Source: JBGRQA01 sp041725895 (GTDB lineage Bacteria; Bacteroidota; Bacteroidia; Bacteroidales; Marinifilaceae). From it: 64,000 bases of DNA. Every line of letters begins with the position of its first letter. Positions within the stretch are counted from its first letter, which is position 1. Positions 28,633 through 38,122 of this stretch are shown here, one piece after another. The DNA lies in assembly GCA_041725895.1 (NCBI GenBank), contig JBGRQA010000007.1:62001-126000 (forward strand), read 5' to 3'. Position numbers and translations under genes: made by a program. Below the pieces are notes generated by a model. That model searched no databases, was not told where the DNA came from, and worked only from the letters and a program-made list of their open reading frames with translations.

Positions 28633-29307
28633 TTAGTAATTCAAAAATGATTTAATGGGTTCGAAACAGGCCAGGAAGGCCAATACACCTAAAAATGCGA
28701 TAATTACACCCGAAATTTTATTGATCCAAAAAAGCTGCTTTAATCTGAATTTTCGCCGAAAAGCATTAATAATAGAAGACAACGCATACCACCAGAGCCC
28801 TCCACCAAGCATAACCCCGAGAATCAAAAACAACTCAATCCGTAATGTAGGAGCACCACCAAACACAGAGGTTCCAGCAAAAACAGCTACAAAAACGAAA
28901 ATTGCAATAGGATTAGAAACGGTGAGAAAGAATATGGAGAGGAAATCGCCCACCAATCCTTTTTTTCCAGTATTCTTAGCTCGTAATTGTTTTACAGGAT
29001 TGGTTAGAAAGATTCGCATTCCCACAAACACAAGAAAAACACTCCCCACCAACTGAAAATAAAACTCCTGAGCCTTTATAAAATTAATAATGAACCCTAA
29101 TCCAAATGCAGCTACTGTAGCATAAAAAGTATCGGCAATCGCTGCCCCAAAGCCAGAAATGAATCCAGCAAACCGGCCCTTCTGGATCGTTTTCTGAATA
29201 ATTAATACTCCAATAGGTCCTAATGGAATTGACACCATGAGTCCTATCATTATTCCTTTAAATATGTATTGAAGATCCAAATTTCTTCTCTTTATCAGAT
29301 TTACCAA
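28633..29307 (-). CDS. LysE/RhtB-family amino-acid exporter
   Basis: A membrane protein of up to 224 residues with six predicted helices. SIPLGPIGVLIIQKTIQKG near the N-terminus is the family signature (P-x-G-P). Relatives export lysine, threonine, homoserine or similar compounds. The substrate here is unknown. No ATG exists before residue 19: the possible starts are TTG 29307, TTG 29280 and ATG 29253. The family usually begins about 10 residues before the SIPLGP motif, so 29280 is a good alternative. Confidence 0.85.
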   Translation of the reverse strand: MVNLIKRRNLDLQYIFKGIMIGLMVSIPLGPIGVLIIQKTIQKGRFAGFISGFGAAIADTFYATVAAFGLGFIINFIKAQEFYFQLVGSVFLVFVGMRIFLTNPVKQLRAKNTGKKGLVGDFLSIFFLTVSNPIAIFVFVAVFAGTSVFGGAPTLRIELFLILGVMLGGGLWWYALSSIINAFRRKFRLKQLFWINKISGVIIAFLGVLAFLACFEPIKSFLNY

Positions 29308-29336
29308 ATACGAACTGCTAAGTTCGAAATATTACT

Positions 29337-31145
29337 TTAAAACTCCAGATTTTCAGTAGAAAATCTGTTGAGAATTGTATCATCGTTAATTTCCTTGGAA
29401 AGCGATTCAATCACTTTCATAGGAACATTAAACAAATCCACCACAATCAACCCATCCAAACAATCATTAAAATTCGGATCAATATTAAAACCTACAATCT
29501 TAGCATTCAAAGAAATATACTTCTTCAAAAGCACCGGCAACTTATCACTTGTCAATTCAAAATCACCAATACACTTGTCCAGCTTATTGATGTCATTCTT
29601 TGCCATCTCCAGAAGAATGTCCACATCCAGATCATTGGTACTCACCTTAAATTTCTTCCTTGACTTAATATGCTGTCCCATTTCGTAATTGAAATAGTTA
29701 CGCATAATAAACTTAATAATCAAATCCTTGGAAAAATCAGAGTACTTATCACTAATACTTACAGGTCCAATCAAATAACGGCATTCAGGGTTCTTTAGCA
29801 GAAAATAAAGAATCCCCTTCCACAGCAAAAACAAAGGCATTGGCTTTCGCTGATATTCCTTCACAATAAATGATCGTCCCAATTCCAAGGCTTCATTAAG
29901 AACGGGATAAAAGCCCTTCTTCATACGAAACAAGGTTTGCAGATAAAAACCTTTCAAACCATACTGCTCCATTATTTCATGGCCCTTTCCAACCCGATAT
30001 GCGCCAACAATTGCCTGTTGCTCTTCGTCCCAGATAAACAGTTGGTTGTAATACAAATCAAACTCATCAATATCAATACTTTGATTTGTACCCTCACCCA
30101 CTTCCCGAAAGGTAATTTCTCTTAAACGACCAAGTTCGTTGAGAATATTAGGCATCTTAACGGCAGGAGCACAGTACACCGCGTAATTACGACTTCGAAA
30201 CAACAGATGTTCTAAAGTCAGATCGTTCACCTCCTTTTTTATCAATTCCGGATCGATAGGGGCAGCAACCTCTTCAACCTTGGTATCATTGTTCTTTTTC
30301 CTACGAAATTTAAAGAACTTTTTTACCTCGAGAGCAGTTCCCAAAGAATAGGTCTTAGCCCTCAAGAATCGCCCATACTGATTGATATCTGTAAATTCTT
30401 TCTGGTCTTTCACAGAAATTGGGTTCCCAATACGAATTCTAACAGTTTTGTTCTTCTTATTCAACAATTCAGAAGGAAGTTTCACCGTACGAAGCGTAGG
30501 ATGAATCATCCCCAACAAGTGAAATATCAAACTATTACTCCCCTGAAAATAAATAGGCACAACCGGAACTTCCGTCTTCTTTATAAATTTTAGAATTGAC
30601 GGCTCCCATTGCTTATCGGTAATGTTGTGAGTCCGACTTTGATAGGACGAAACTTCCCCGGCAGGAAAAATTCCCAACGGAGCCCCATCCCGTAGATGAT
30701 AAATTGCTTCTTTCAATCCCCCCATACTGGAGGCAGCTTCCTTTCTGTTTTCGAAAGGATTCACGCCCAGAAAATAATCTTTTATGGGCTCAATTCTTCG
30801 AAGAAGGAAATTTGCCATCACCCGAAAATCGGGTCGAACAAGACTCATCAATTTTATCAACAGAATTCCATCAATTCCACCAAAAGGATGATTGGAAATG
30901 GTGATGAATCCACCCTCTTTGGGAATTCGCTTCAACTCCTCCTCATCAACTTCAAATTTGATTCCCAGATCACTCATTAAAGAATCAATAAACTCGATGC
31001 CATCCTTACGGCAATTGGCCGAATACAAATCATTCAGCTTATTCAGGCGCAAAAGATACATCAGCAACTTTGCAAAACTTTCACCTCCAAAAAGACTCAA
31101 GCTCTCATTTGCCTTCAATAAATCTTTAGGGTCTACCAAATTCAT
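29337..31145 (-). CDS. Bifunctional acyltransferase, OlsF-type (PlsC-like plus GNAT)
   Basis: A 602-residue fusion. The N-terminal half (about 50-270) is a PlsC-like acyltransferase with SNHPFGGIDG (H86...D92) and FPAGEVS near 167. The C-terminal half (310-560) is a GNAT/hemolysin-type N-acyltransferase (VYCAPAV, then the Q-LFIWDEEQQAIVGAYRVG strand). This is the layout of OlsF, which makes ornithine lipids: the C-terminal half N-acylates the amino acid and the N-terminal half O-acylates it. In Bacteroidota related enzymes make glycine lipids, so the head group is open. These lipids are membrane components often used under phosphate limitation or stress. Confidence 0.8.
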   Translation of the reverse strand: MNLVDPKDLLKANESLSLFGGESFAKLLMYLLRLNKLNDLYSANCRKDGIEFIDSLMSDLGIKFEVDEEELKRIPKEGGFITISNHPFGGIDGILLIKLMSLVRPDFRVMANFLLRRIEPIKDYFLGVNPFENRKEAASSMGGLKEAIYHLRDGAPLGIFPAGEVSSYQSRTHNITDKQWEPSILKFIKKTEVPVVPIYFQGSNSLIFHLLGMIHPTLRTVKLPSELLNKKNKTVRIRIGNPISVKDQKEFTDINQYGRFLRAKTYSLGTALEVKKFFKFRRKKNNDTKVEEVAAPIDPELIKKEVNDLTLEHLLFRSRNYAVYCAPAVKMPNILNELGRLREITFREVGEGTNQSIDIDEFDLYYNQLFIWDEEQQAIVGAYRVGKGHEIMEQYGLKGFYLQTLFRMKKGFYPVLNEALELGRSFIVKEYQRKPMPLFLLWKGILYFLLKNPECRYLIGPVSISDKYSDFSKDLIIKFIMRNYFNYEMGQHIKSRKKFKVSTNDLDVDILLEMAKNDINKLDKCIGDFELTSDKLPVLLKKYISLNAKIVGFNIDPNFNDCLDGLIVVDLFNVPMKVIESLSKEINDDTILNRFSTENLEF

Positions 31146-31316
31146 ATATTAATATTTTCCAATTCATGTTTTGTACATAATTGAATTCTTACCAAAAACC
31201 ATCCCCTCTCCAAATCAAGCAACAAACAAATGGCTTTAAAAGAAACAATCATAAAAATACTATTTTTATTGTCATCCACCGGACTTTTTACGATTTGATC
31301 GCAAATAAGAGTAATA

Positions 31317-32156
31317 CTACAGGGACTGATTCTCCCATTTCCCATTCCGAAACCGCATAATTTCCCGGAATCCTAAACCTTTCAATTGCTGACGGGCTTC
31401 CTCAAAATATCCTAACAATTCATCAGGATGATGCGCATCAGTACTAATCGTTACAGGGATATTTCGTTGCAAACATTCTGCCAGGACGAAATCTCCGGGA
31501 AATAAATCCTTCGATTTTCCCTTATAAATCCCCCTGGTATTAACCTCTACAATTGTTCCACATTCCCTTACCACATCAAGGGTTTCCTGAACCAATTTAA
31601 GATACCACTCCTCTTTTTCAGAGAAATAGCGTCCCTTGTTATTCATCTTCACCTTATCAATATGCCCTACTATATCCGGCCGGTGCATTCTCAACATTTC
31701 ATTTACCTGCTGAAAGTAAGCTCCTACTGCAAGTTGAATATCGCCATCAAAGATTTCTGTCAAGCCTTTACTATAATTGGTATCAGGGCCATCGAGAAAC
31801 CACAGATCCTTTCTACCTTCCCTGGCAACAAGATGAACAGATCCTATTGTATAATCCAAATTCCCTTTCCTATTCATTTCTAAAAAATCAAAGGAACGGT
31901 TAGGAATGTAATCCAATTCAAGAGAAAGATACACCTCAATTTGCCCCTTGTACTCCTGAGTCAGTCGACGAATCTCTCCACAATATTCCTCATACCTCTC
32001 AGCTTCCATACTCCATACATTTTCGAACGGAAGAGGTGTGTGTGCCGAAAAACCTATTGATTCCATATTTAAATCAATTGCTCTCTCAACAAACTCCCGT
32101 GGTTCCCCCTTCCCATCACAGTAGGAAGAATGAGTATGATAACTGAAACTTCTCAA
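31317..32156 (-). CDS. PHP-family phosphatase, histidinol-phosphatase-like
   Basis: A 279-residue PHP-domain protein of the HisJ/HisK type. Metal-binding motifs are SYHTHSSYCDG (5-15), GFSAHTPLPF near 37, LELDYIP near 83, IGSVHLV near 107, GHID near 164, EVNTRG near 203 and STDAHHP near 238. It likely dephosphorylates histidinol phosphate, though PHP proteins have varied substrates and no his genes are nearby. The start is a TTG at 32156, chosen because the family begins right at this point and no ATG is available. It is divergent from the YgiQ gene. Confidence 0.85.
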   Translation of the reverse strand: MRSFSYHTHSSYCDGKGEPREFVERAIDLNMESIGFSAHTPLPFENVWSMEAERYEEYCGEIRRLTQEYKGQIEVYLSLELDYIPNRSFDFLEMNRKGNLDYTIGSVHLVAREGRKDLWFLDGPDTNYSKGLTEIFDGDIQLAVGAYFQQVNEMLRMHRPDIVGHIDKVKMNNKGRYFSEKEEWYLKLVQETLDVVRECGTIVEVNTRGIYKGKSKDLFPGDFVLAECLQRNIPVTISTDAHHPDELLGYFEEARQQLKGLGFREIMRFRNGKWENQSL

Positions 32157-32331
32157 TGCTTAACAAAATTTTTAGCCTTCAAATATAAGGCATGCAGACC
32201 AAACCGCAAAACTATTAAATTTGGCATGAAACTCATTCCATTAAAACCAGATGAATTAAACAACAACTAGAAAACAGATTTCAAGCCTGTTTCATTTTTT
32301 ACCCCCAAAAAAAACACCTTCCTTCTTCTAC

Positions 32332-32362
32332 TTTAAATTCTTTATAAATAATGTTACCTTTG
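32332..32362 (+). promoter_or_regulatory. Promoter of the YgiQ-family gene
   Basis: TTTA (32332-32335), 19 nt, then TACCTTTG (32355-32362), a good Bacteroidota promoter. The leader would be about 170 nt. Within it TTGTTCGTT (32458-32466) pairs perfectly with AACGAACAA (32489-32497), a possible control hairpin. The rest of the gap 32157-32537 holds no gene. Confidence 0.5.
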
Positions 32363-32537
32363 CAGCAAGAAGTAAACAAATTTACATCTATCCTGATGCT
32401 AGACCACACAAGGAAAGTAAACGGATTGACTTGTACTGAAACAAACATTCTTGCTGATTGTTCGTTCTACAGAAAAAATCAAAACAACAACGAACAACCA
32501 AGTACCGATCAAAACTTAACGAATTTAGAATTATCCC

Positions 32538-34376
32538 GTGAGAAACGAAAAACCATACCAACTTACCGACTGGCTCCCAATTTCAAAAAAAGAACTAAAA
32601 CTAAGAGGATGGGACGAATTGGATGTTATTCTCTTTAGTGGAGATGCCTACGTAGATCACCCTTCCTTTGGAGCCGCCGTCATTGGCCGAATTCTTGAAC
32701 ACGAAGGCCTAAAAATCGCCATTGTTCCCCAACCCAACTGGCGTGACGATTTACGGGACTTTAAAAAACTGGGCCGCCCCCGACTGTTTTTTGGCATTAC
32801 AGCAGGAAACATGGATTCCATGGTAAACCATTACACTGCCAACCGAAGACTTCGATCCGACGATGCCTACACCCCGGATGGGAAAGCTGGATTTCGTCCC
32901 GATCGTCCAACCATTGTCTACTCCAGAATACTAAAAGACCTGTACCCTGATGTCCCGGTTCTAATCGGGGGAATTGAAGCCTCCCTAAGGCGAGTTACTC
33001 ACTACGATTACTGGGATGATAAACTTAAACCAAGCATTCTTTGCGAAAGCAAAGCTGATTTACTGGTATACGGCATGGGAGAAAAACCCCTTCGGGAAAT
33101 CGTTCGCCTACTCAAAAAAGGAGTTCCTTTCCACTCCCTGCAAAACATTCCCCAAACCTCTTTTCTGGTAGGAAAAGACGAAAAGTATGCCACAAAAAAG
33201 AATTGGGATCAGCACGAATTGTATTCACACGAAGAATGCCTTGAGGACAAGAAAAAATTTGCAGCCAACTTCCGCCACATTGAAATGGAATCCAACTCCA
33301 TGAAGGCAATGAAATTAATCCAGGGCTACGGAGATCAAAATCTAATTGTCAATCCTCCCTACCCGGTGATGAGCGAAAAGGAAATGGACGAAATCTTTGA
33401 TCTCCCCTATACTCGTTTGCCACATCCCCGTTACAACAACAAGGGAACAATTCCAGCCTTTGAAATGATCAAGTTCTCTGTAAACATGCACCGTGGTTGC
33501 TTCGGGGGCTGCTCCTTCTGCACTATTTCGGCTCACCAGGGAAAATTTATTGCCAACCGATCAAAGGAATCCATCCTTCGGGAGGTGAAAAAAATTACAG
33601 AAATGCCTGGATTCAAAGGATACCTTTCAGACCTTGGAGGTCCTTCCGCCAACATGTATCAAATGAAAGGAAAATTTGAAAACATCTGCCAAAAATGCAA
33701 ACGCCCTTCCTGCATCCACCCCGATGTTTGCCCCAACCTTGAAACCAGCCACAAAGGACTTTTGGATATCTACAAGGCGGTAGACAAAGTTCCGGGCATC
33801 AAGAAATCTTTTATTGGCAGCGGAATTCGATACGATTTGATGATGCACCAAACCAAAGATGAAGCGACCAATAGAATCAACAAGGAATACACACGGGAGG
33901 TGATTCGCAATCACGTTTCAGGACGATTAAAGGTAGCTCCGGAGCACACCTCTGACGAAGTCTTGAAAATCATGCGCAAACCATCCTTCAGTTTGTTTTA
34001 CAAACTGAAAAAGCAATTCGACGAAATCAACAAACAGGAAGGATTGAACCAACAATTGATCCCCTACTTCATCTCCAGCCATCCCGGCAGTCAAAACATT
34101 GACATGGCAGATCTGGCGATCAGGACCAAGGAAATGGACTTCAAACTGGAGCAAGTTCAGGATTTTACTCCAACACCTATGACCGTTGCAACGGTAATTT
34201 ATTACTCCGGCTACCATCCCTATACAATGAAAAAGGTGTACACTGCTCGCTCCAAAAAAGAAAAATTAGCACAAAGAAAATTCTTTTTCTGGTACAAAAA
34301 GGAATACAGGGACGCCATCAAACAGGAACTAATAAACCTGGGAAGAAAGGACCTACTAAAAAAACTTTTTAAATAG
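32538..34376 (+). CDS. YgiQ-family radical SAM protein
   Basis: A 612-residue radical-SAM enzyme of unknown reaction. The N-terminal cobalamin-binding-like domain has WDELDVILFSGDAYVDHPSFG. The cluster motif is C321-FGG-C325-SF-C328, a C-x3-C-x2-C. Three more cysteines (ICQKCKRPSCIHPDVC near 380) may bind a second cluster. The C-terminal DUF3362-like part is short. The start is GTG 32538, since a stop lies three codons upstream and the family begins here. The gene has its own promoter and a perfect terminator. Confidence 0.9.
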   Translation: MRNEKPYQLTDWLPISKKELKLRGWDELDVILFSGDAYVDHPSFGAAVIGRILEHEGLKIAIVPQPNWRDDLRDFKKLGRPRLFFGITAGNMDSMVNHYTANRRLRSDDAYTPDGKAGFRPDRPTIVYSRILKDLYPDVPVLIGGIEASLRRVTHYDYWDDKLKPSILCESKADLLVYGMGEKPLREIVRLLKKGVPFHSLQNIPQTSFLVGKDEKYATKKNWDQHELYSHEECLEDKKKFAANFRHIEMESNSMKAMKLIQGYGDQNLIVNPPYPVMSEKEMDEIFDLPYTRLPHPRYNNKGTIPAFEMIKFSVNMHRGCFGGCSFCTISAHQGKFIANRSKESILREVKKITEMPGFKGYLSDLGGPSANMYQMKGKFENICQKCKRPSCIHPDVCPNLETSHKGLLDIYKAVDKVPGIKKSFIGSGIRYDLMMHQTKDEATNRINKEYTREVIRNHVSGRLKVAPEHTSDEVLKIMRKPSFSLFYKLKKQFDEINKQEGLNQQLIPYFISSHPGSQNIDMADLAIRTKEMDFKLEQVQDFTPTPMTVATVIYYSGYHPYTMKKVYTARSKKEKLAQRKFFFWYKKEYRDAIKQELINLGRKDLLKKLFK

Positions 34377-34392
34377 CCTCCAAAACAACATT

Positions 34393-34432
34393 AGAAGGAA
34401 TTGCATTACACAATCAATTCCTTCTTTTTTTT
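34393..34432 (+). terminator. Terminator after the YgiQ-family gene
   Basis: Perfect 11-bp stem AGAAGGAATTG/CAATTCCTTCT, 11-nt loop, then eight T. Confidence 0.85.
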
Positions 34433-34481
34433 ACTTTCATTGATTATTGCTATTTTAGATCAATAAATCAATCTATTAAAA

Positions 34482-35213
34482 GTGAAATCAAGGCAAAACA
34501 GAAGCGGACTACTACTATTTTTTTCCATTGTATTGACACTAATCCTAACTACAAGTTGCACTCAGTATAATGCAAAAAGATACAACCGAAAAGGACTAAA
34601 AGCCCTAAAAGAACAGCAATACAACAAAGCAATCCTTCTGTTTTCAAAATCCCTGAAAAAAGACGCCAACTACTCCCCGGCATTATTCAATAGGGCTATC
34701 GCCTTGTCCTATTCCAGGCATCCGGAAGCTGCAATACGAGACCTTAACCAGGTAATTCTATCAAATAAAAACCATCCCCGCGCATTCTACAACAGAGCAA
34801 TGCTTTATGAGAATCAATTCAAATACATAAAAGCCATCAACGACTACACCCAGGCAATAAAGCTGGATCCGACAAACCTCCACGCCGTCCATTACCGTGC
34901 CGTTTGCCGATACTATCTAAAGGATTACAATGGAGCAATAAAAGACTACTCAGACGCTATCAAGAAGGGATTAAATTCGTCAGGAATATTCTTCAACCTT
35001 GCAGTTTCATATGACTGCACCAATAACTACACAGAAGCAATCAAAAACTATAGCAAGGCTCTGAACATTGACAAAAAACTTGCCAGAGGCTATTACACCA
35101 GAGGTGTAGTTTATTTAAAAACAGGAAAACTGGATTCCGCAAAATCCGATCTGAAAAAAGCGAGCAAGCTGGGACACCAAAAATCCAAGGAGATACTATC
35201 TTCCCTACAATAG
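34482..35213 (+). CDS. TPR-repeat lipoprotein
   Basis: A 243-residue protein with a lipoprotein signal (LTTSC, lipidated Cys at about residue 26). About six TPR units follow (for example NPALFNRAIALSYSRHPEAA-type helices), so it is a protein-protein interaction scaffold anchored in the outer or inner membrane. The start is a GTG at 34482. The partner is unknown. It is convergent with the radical-SAM gene downstream. Confidence 0.8.
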   Translation: MKSRQNRSGLLLFFSIVLTLILTTSCTQYNAKRYNRKGLKALKEQQYNKAILLFSKSLKKDANYSPALFNRAIALSYSRHPEAAIRDLNQVILSNKNHPRAFYNRAMLYENQFKYIKAINDYTQAIKLDPTNLHAVHYRAVCRYYLKDYNGAIKDYSDAIKKGLNSSGIFFNLAVSYDCTNNYTEAIKNYSKALNIDKKLARGYYTRGVVYLKTGKLDSAKSDLKKASKLGHQKSKEILSSLQ

Positions 35214-35243
35214 AGAAAAAATCTATTTTCTACAAAAAAACAC

Positions 35244-36194
35244 TTAACGCTCACAATACAATCTTCCCTGCCAGGTATCCCTTTCTCTAAGACGCTTCTC
35301 GAGCTTAGCTACAAACTCAAAATTCTTAACACCCCATTTGGGTTCAATCAACCACCCCGGAGGTGCCTGATTAATAAAACGATCCAGCATCACCCGGGGA
35401 TTCATTCGCTCCACAACATCCACAACAAAATCAATATAACCTTCCAGCGTAAATAAGTTAAATAGCTCCGGCTCTTTTTCATATTGCTTTGCCATCACTG
35501 TATGATTCAACACTTGCAACTGATGCAATTTAATCGTGTCAACCGGAAGATCAGACACCATTACAGCACTTTGCAACATAGAATCATAGTCATCATAAGG
35601 CAAGCCCATCACCAAATGAGCACCAATATGTATTCCCCGACCCGCAGTATCATGAATCGTCGCAAGAGCCTCCTCCCATGTATGCCCACGATTAATATAT
35701 TGTAACGCTTTGTCATTACAGGACTCTATTCCGTACTCAATTACAATATAGTAATCCTTAGCCAACTCCTCCAGGAAATCCAAAACCCCGGCAGATACAC
35801 AATCCGGCCGTGTTCCGATCACCAAACCAATCACATCCTCATGGGCAAGAGCTTCCAGATACAATTTTTTCAATGTATCCAGAGGAGCGTAAGTATTGGA
35901 GTAGGCCTGAAAGTAGGCCAAATACTTCTGTGCTTTGTATTTTGCGGAGAAAAAACTCACTCCCTGGTCGATCTGAGTAGTTACTGATAGATCCGGCTTA
36001 CAATAATCAGGGTTAAAACTTTTATTGTTACAATAGGTACACCCTCCCTTTCCCTTACTGCCATCACGGTTGGGACATGTAAAACCGGCATCTACAGAAA
36101 CCTTCTGAACTCTCTTCGAAAACTTCTGCTTAAAGTAACTGGGAAAATCATTATACCGTTTCGAATGCCCCCAGGGATAGTTTTTCTCCTCCAT
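35244..36194 (-). CDS. TIGR01212-family (YhcC-like) radical SAM protein
   Basis: A 316-residue radical-SAM protein with the family start YPWGHSKRYNDFPSYFKQKF. The cluster cysteines are C40, C52 and C55 in FTCPNRDGSKGKGGCTYCNN. IGTRPDCVS near 135, IEYGIES near 160 and GAHLVMGLPYDD near 197 complete the pattern. The reaction is not known. The ATG at 36194 is preferred over TTG 36212, since it starts just before the conserved N-terminus. No partner gene is evident. Confidence 0.9.
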   Translation of the reverse strand: MEEKNYPWGHSKRYNDFPSYFKQKFSKRVQKVSVDAGFTCPNRDGSKGKGGCTYCNNKSFNPDYCKPDLSVTTQIDQGVSFFSAKYKAQKYLAYFQAYSNTYAPLDTLKKLYLEALAHEDVIGLVIGTRPDCVSAGVLDFLEELAKDYYIVIEYGIESCNDKALQYINRGHTWEEALATIHDTAGRGIHIGAHLVMGLPYDDYDSMLQSAVMVSDLPVDTIKLHQLQVLNHTVMAKQYEKEPELFNLFTLEGYIDFVVDVVERMNPRVMLDRFINQAPPGWLIEPKWGVKNFEFVAKLEKRLRERDTWQGRLYCER

Positions 36195-36409
36195 TTTCTG
36201 ATTTTTTGCCAAATTTACAAAAGAATTGCGGCGCTTCCAATTCTTAAAATTTTCGCCAACAAACTATTTTATTACACCCCTTTGAAATACCTATCCTATT
36301 AATCATTATATTTAGCATTTCATATAAAGAAACAAACGATCCTTTCGCCCAACTATTTTATTTCTTGATAAGAATAATTATATTAGGCTGGACCTTAACA
36401 CATTTAACC

Positions 36410-37963
36410 ATGTTCTCAAGAAAAGACCTTGCGCAATTAAAAACAAGGGGAATCCCTGCAAAAACAGCAAAAGAACAGCTTTCACAACTGGAAAAAGGAT
36501 TCCCAAAGATGCAATTGTTAAAACCCGCAACACCGGGAGATGGAATCCAGCAACTAACAGAGGAAGAACTTGCAGAATACCAAAAATTTTTTGAATCCAA
36601 CATCAACAAGCTTTCACTCCTCAAATTTGTTCCAGCCTCAGGTGCTGCCACACGAATGTTCAAAACCCTGTACGACTTCCTGAACACCTATCAGGACACC
36701 GAAGAGGATTACCTGAAATTCCTCAGCAACAAGGAACAGGGAACCATGTTTCAGTTTTTTGAGAACATAGAGGAATTCCCCTTCTACCAGGATTTAAAGA
36801 ACGCAGCCAGTGAAAGCGGAAGTGAAATTGACAAACTATTGCAAAAAAACCAATTCAAACAGGTTCTTGCCCTGATTCTCACCAAGAAAGGTCTGAATTA
36901 CGGCAACCTCCCCAAAGGCTTACTAAAATTTCATCATTACAAAGCCGGTTCCAGAACCTCCTTTGAAGAACACATTATAGAAGCGCTTAGCTACTGCAAA
37001 AACAGTAAAGGAAACGCACAACTTCACCTCACCGTTTCAGAAGACCATAAGAAGCTTTTCGCCAAACAACTCAAAATATGCCGGAAGCAACACGAAGAAA
37101 AGCATCAGGGCAAAGTCAAAGTATCATTTTCGGTTCAAAAAGCCAGCACCGATACGATAGCAGCTACTTTAGACAACCAACCCTACCGGAATGAAGATGG
37201 TACAATTCTCTTTCGACCGGGCGGACATGGAGCCCTTATTGAAAACCTAAACGAACTAAAAGCCGATATCATATTCATTAAAAATATCGACAATGTAGTC
37301 CCCGATCGTCTAAAAGAAGAAACCATTCACTACAAAAAAGTACTGGGAGGCATACTTCTCAACTACCAGGAATACATTTTTGAATACCTCAAAATACTCA
37401 GTAAAAGCAAACTTATCCCCAGTGAGAAACTAAACGAAATGCTTCGTTTCACAGAGGAAAACCTCTGCATCCAACCTCCGGAAAACATGTACTACAAAAG
37501 CAGAGAAGAGATCGTTGCCTACTTGCAAACCATTCTCAATCGCCCCATTCGTGTTTGCGGCATGGTTCGCAATGAAGGAGAACCTGGCGGCGGCCCCTTT
37601 TGGGCAAAAAATCCAGACGGAACCATTTCGCTTCAAATTGTAGAAGGTTCACAAATCGACAAAGAGGATAAGAAACAACTCCAAATCCAGGAACAGGCCA
37701 CCCATTTTAATCCAGTGGACCTGGTATGCGGAATCAAGGATTACCGGGGTAAAAAATTCGATCTGCGCCAATTCATTGACCCTAATACTGGTTTCGTTTC
37801 CGTAAAATCACAAAACGGCAACAAACTGAAAGCAATGGAACTACCAGGCTTATGGAATGGTGCCATGTCAAACTGGAACACCATTTTTGTAGAAGTACCC
37901 ATCATCACCTTTAATCCCGTAAAAACAGTATTTGATCTGTTACGAATAGAACATAGAAATTAA
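36410..37963 (+). CDS. DUF4301 family protein
   Basis: A 517-residue protein of a Bacteroidota-specific family with no known function. VPASGAATRMFKTLYDF near residue 90 resembles the G-x-G-x-x-x-R nucleotide-sugar-binding loop of nucleotidyltransferase folds. RPGGHGALIENLN near 285 and IFIKNIDNVVPD near 305 fit a UDP-sugar pyrophosphorylase-like fold, which would suggest nucleotide-sugar or nucleotide chemistry. This is an inference from motifs. The start is ATG 36410; a frame from 36365 adds 15 hydrophobic residues that look like chance. It is followed by a terminator. Confidence 0.82.
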   Translation: MFSRKDLAQLKTRGIPAKTAKEQLSQLEKGFPKMQLLKPATPGDGIQQLTEEELAEYQKFFESNINKLSLLKFVPASGAATRMFKTLYDFLNTYQDTEEDYLKFLSNKEQGTMFQFFENIEEFPFYQDLKNAASESGSEIDKLLQKNQFKQVLALILTKKGLNYGNLPKGLLKFHHYKAGSRTSFEEHIIEALSYCKNSKGNAQLHLTVSEDHKKLFAKQLKICRKQHEEKHQGKVKVSFSVQKASTDTIAATLDNQPYRNEDGTILFRPGGHGALIENLNELKADIIFIKNIDNVVPDRLKEETIHYKKVLGGILLNYQEYIFEYLKILSKSKLIPSEKLNEMLRFTEENLCIQPPENMYYKSREEIVAYLQTILNRPIRVCGMVRNEGEPGGGPFWAKNPDGTISLQIVEGSQIDKEDKKQLQIQEQATHFNPVDLVCGIKDYRGKKFDLRQFIDPNTGFVSVKSQNGNKLKAMELPGLWNGAMSNWNTIFVEVPIITFNPVKTVFDLLRIEHRN

Positions 37964-37982
37964 GATATCAACATCTCTCCCC

Positions 37983-38012
37983 AAGGCGGTCCTCTCGACC
38001 GCCTTTATTTTT
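37983..38012 (+). terminator. Terminator after the DUF4301 gene
   Basis: Perfect 8-bp stem AAGGCGGT/ACCGCCTT with a 7-nt loop, followed by a T-rich tail. Confidence 0.8.
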
Positions 38013-38067
38013 CTATCCTACAAACCATTACCCACAACAGAAAGTGGGATTGTTAATAAGTTATACA

Positions 38068-38097
38068 TTGATTTGTTTAAAATTAGTTCTACTTTTG
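38068..38097 (+). promoter_or_regulatory. Promoter of the TPR gene at 38123
   Basis: TTG (38068-38070), exactly 19 nt, then TACTTTTG (38090-38097), a near-ideal Bacteroidota promoter. Start of transcription near 38104, giving a leader of about 19 nt. Confidence 0.58.
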
Positions 38098-38122
38098 CCT
38101 ATCAACATTTTTCAATTATTCC

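Noticed and set aside
28450..28650. 66-codon frame between two terminators
   Set aside because: It runs through the terminator hairpin at 28573-28609 and has no start signal.
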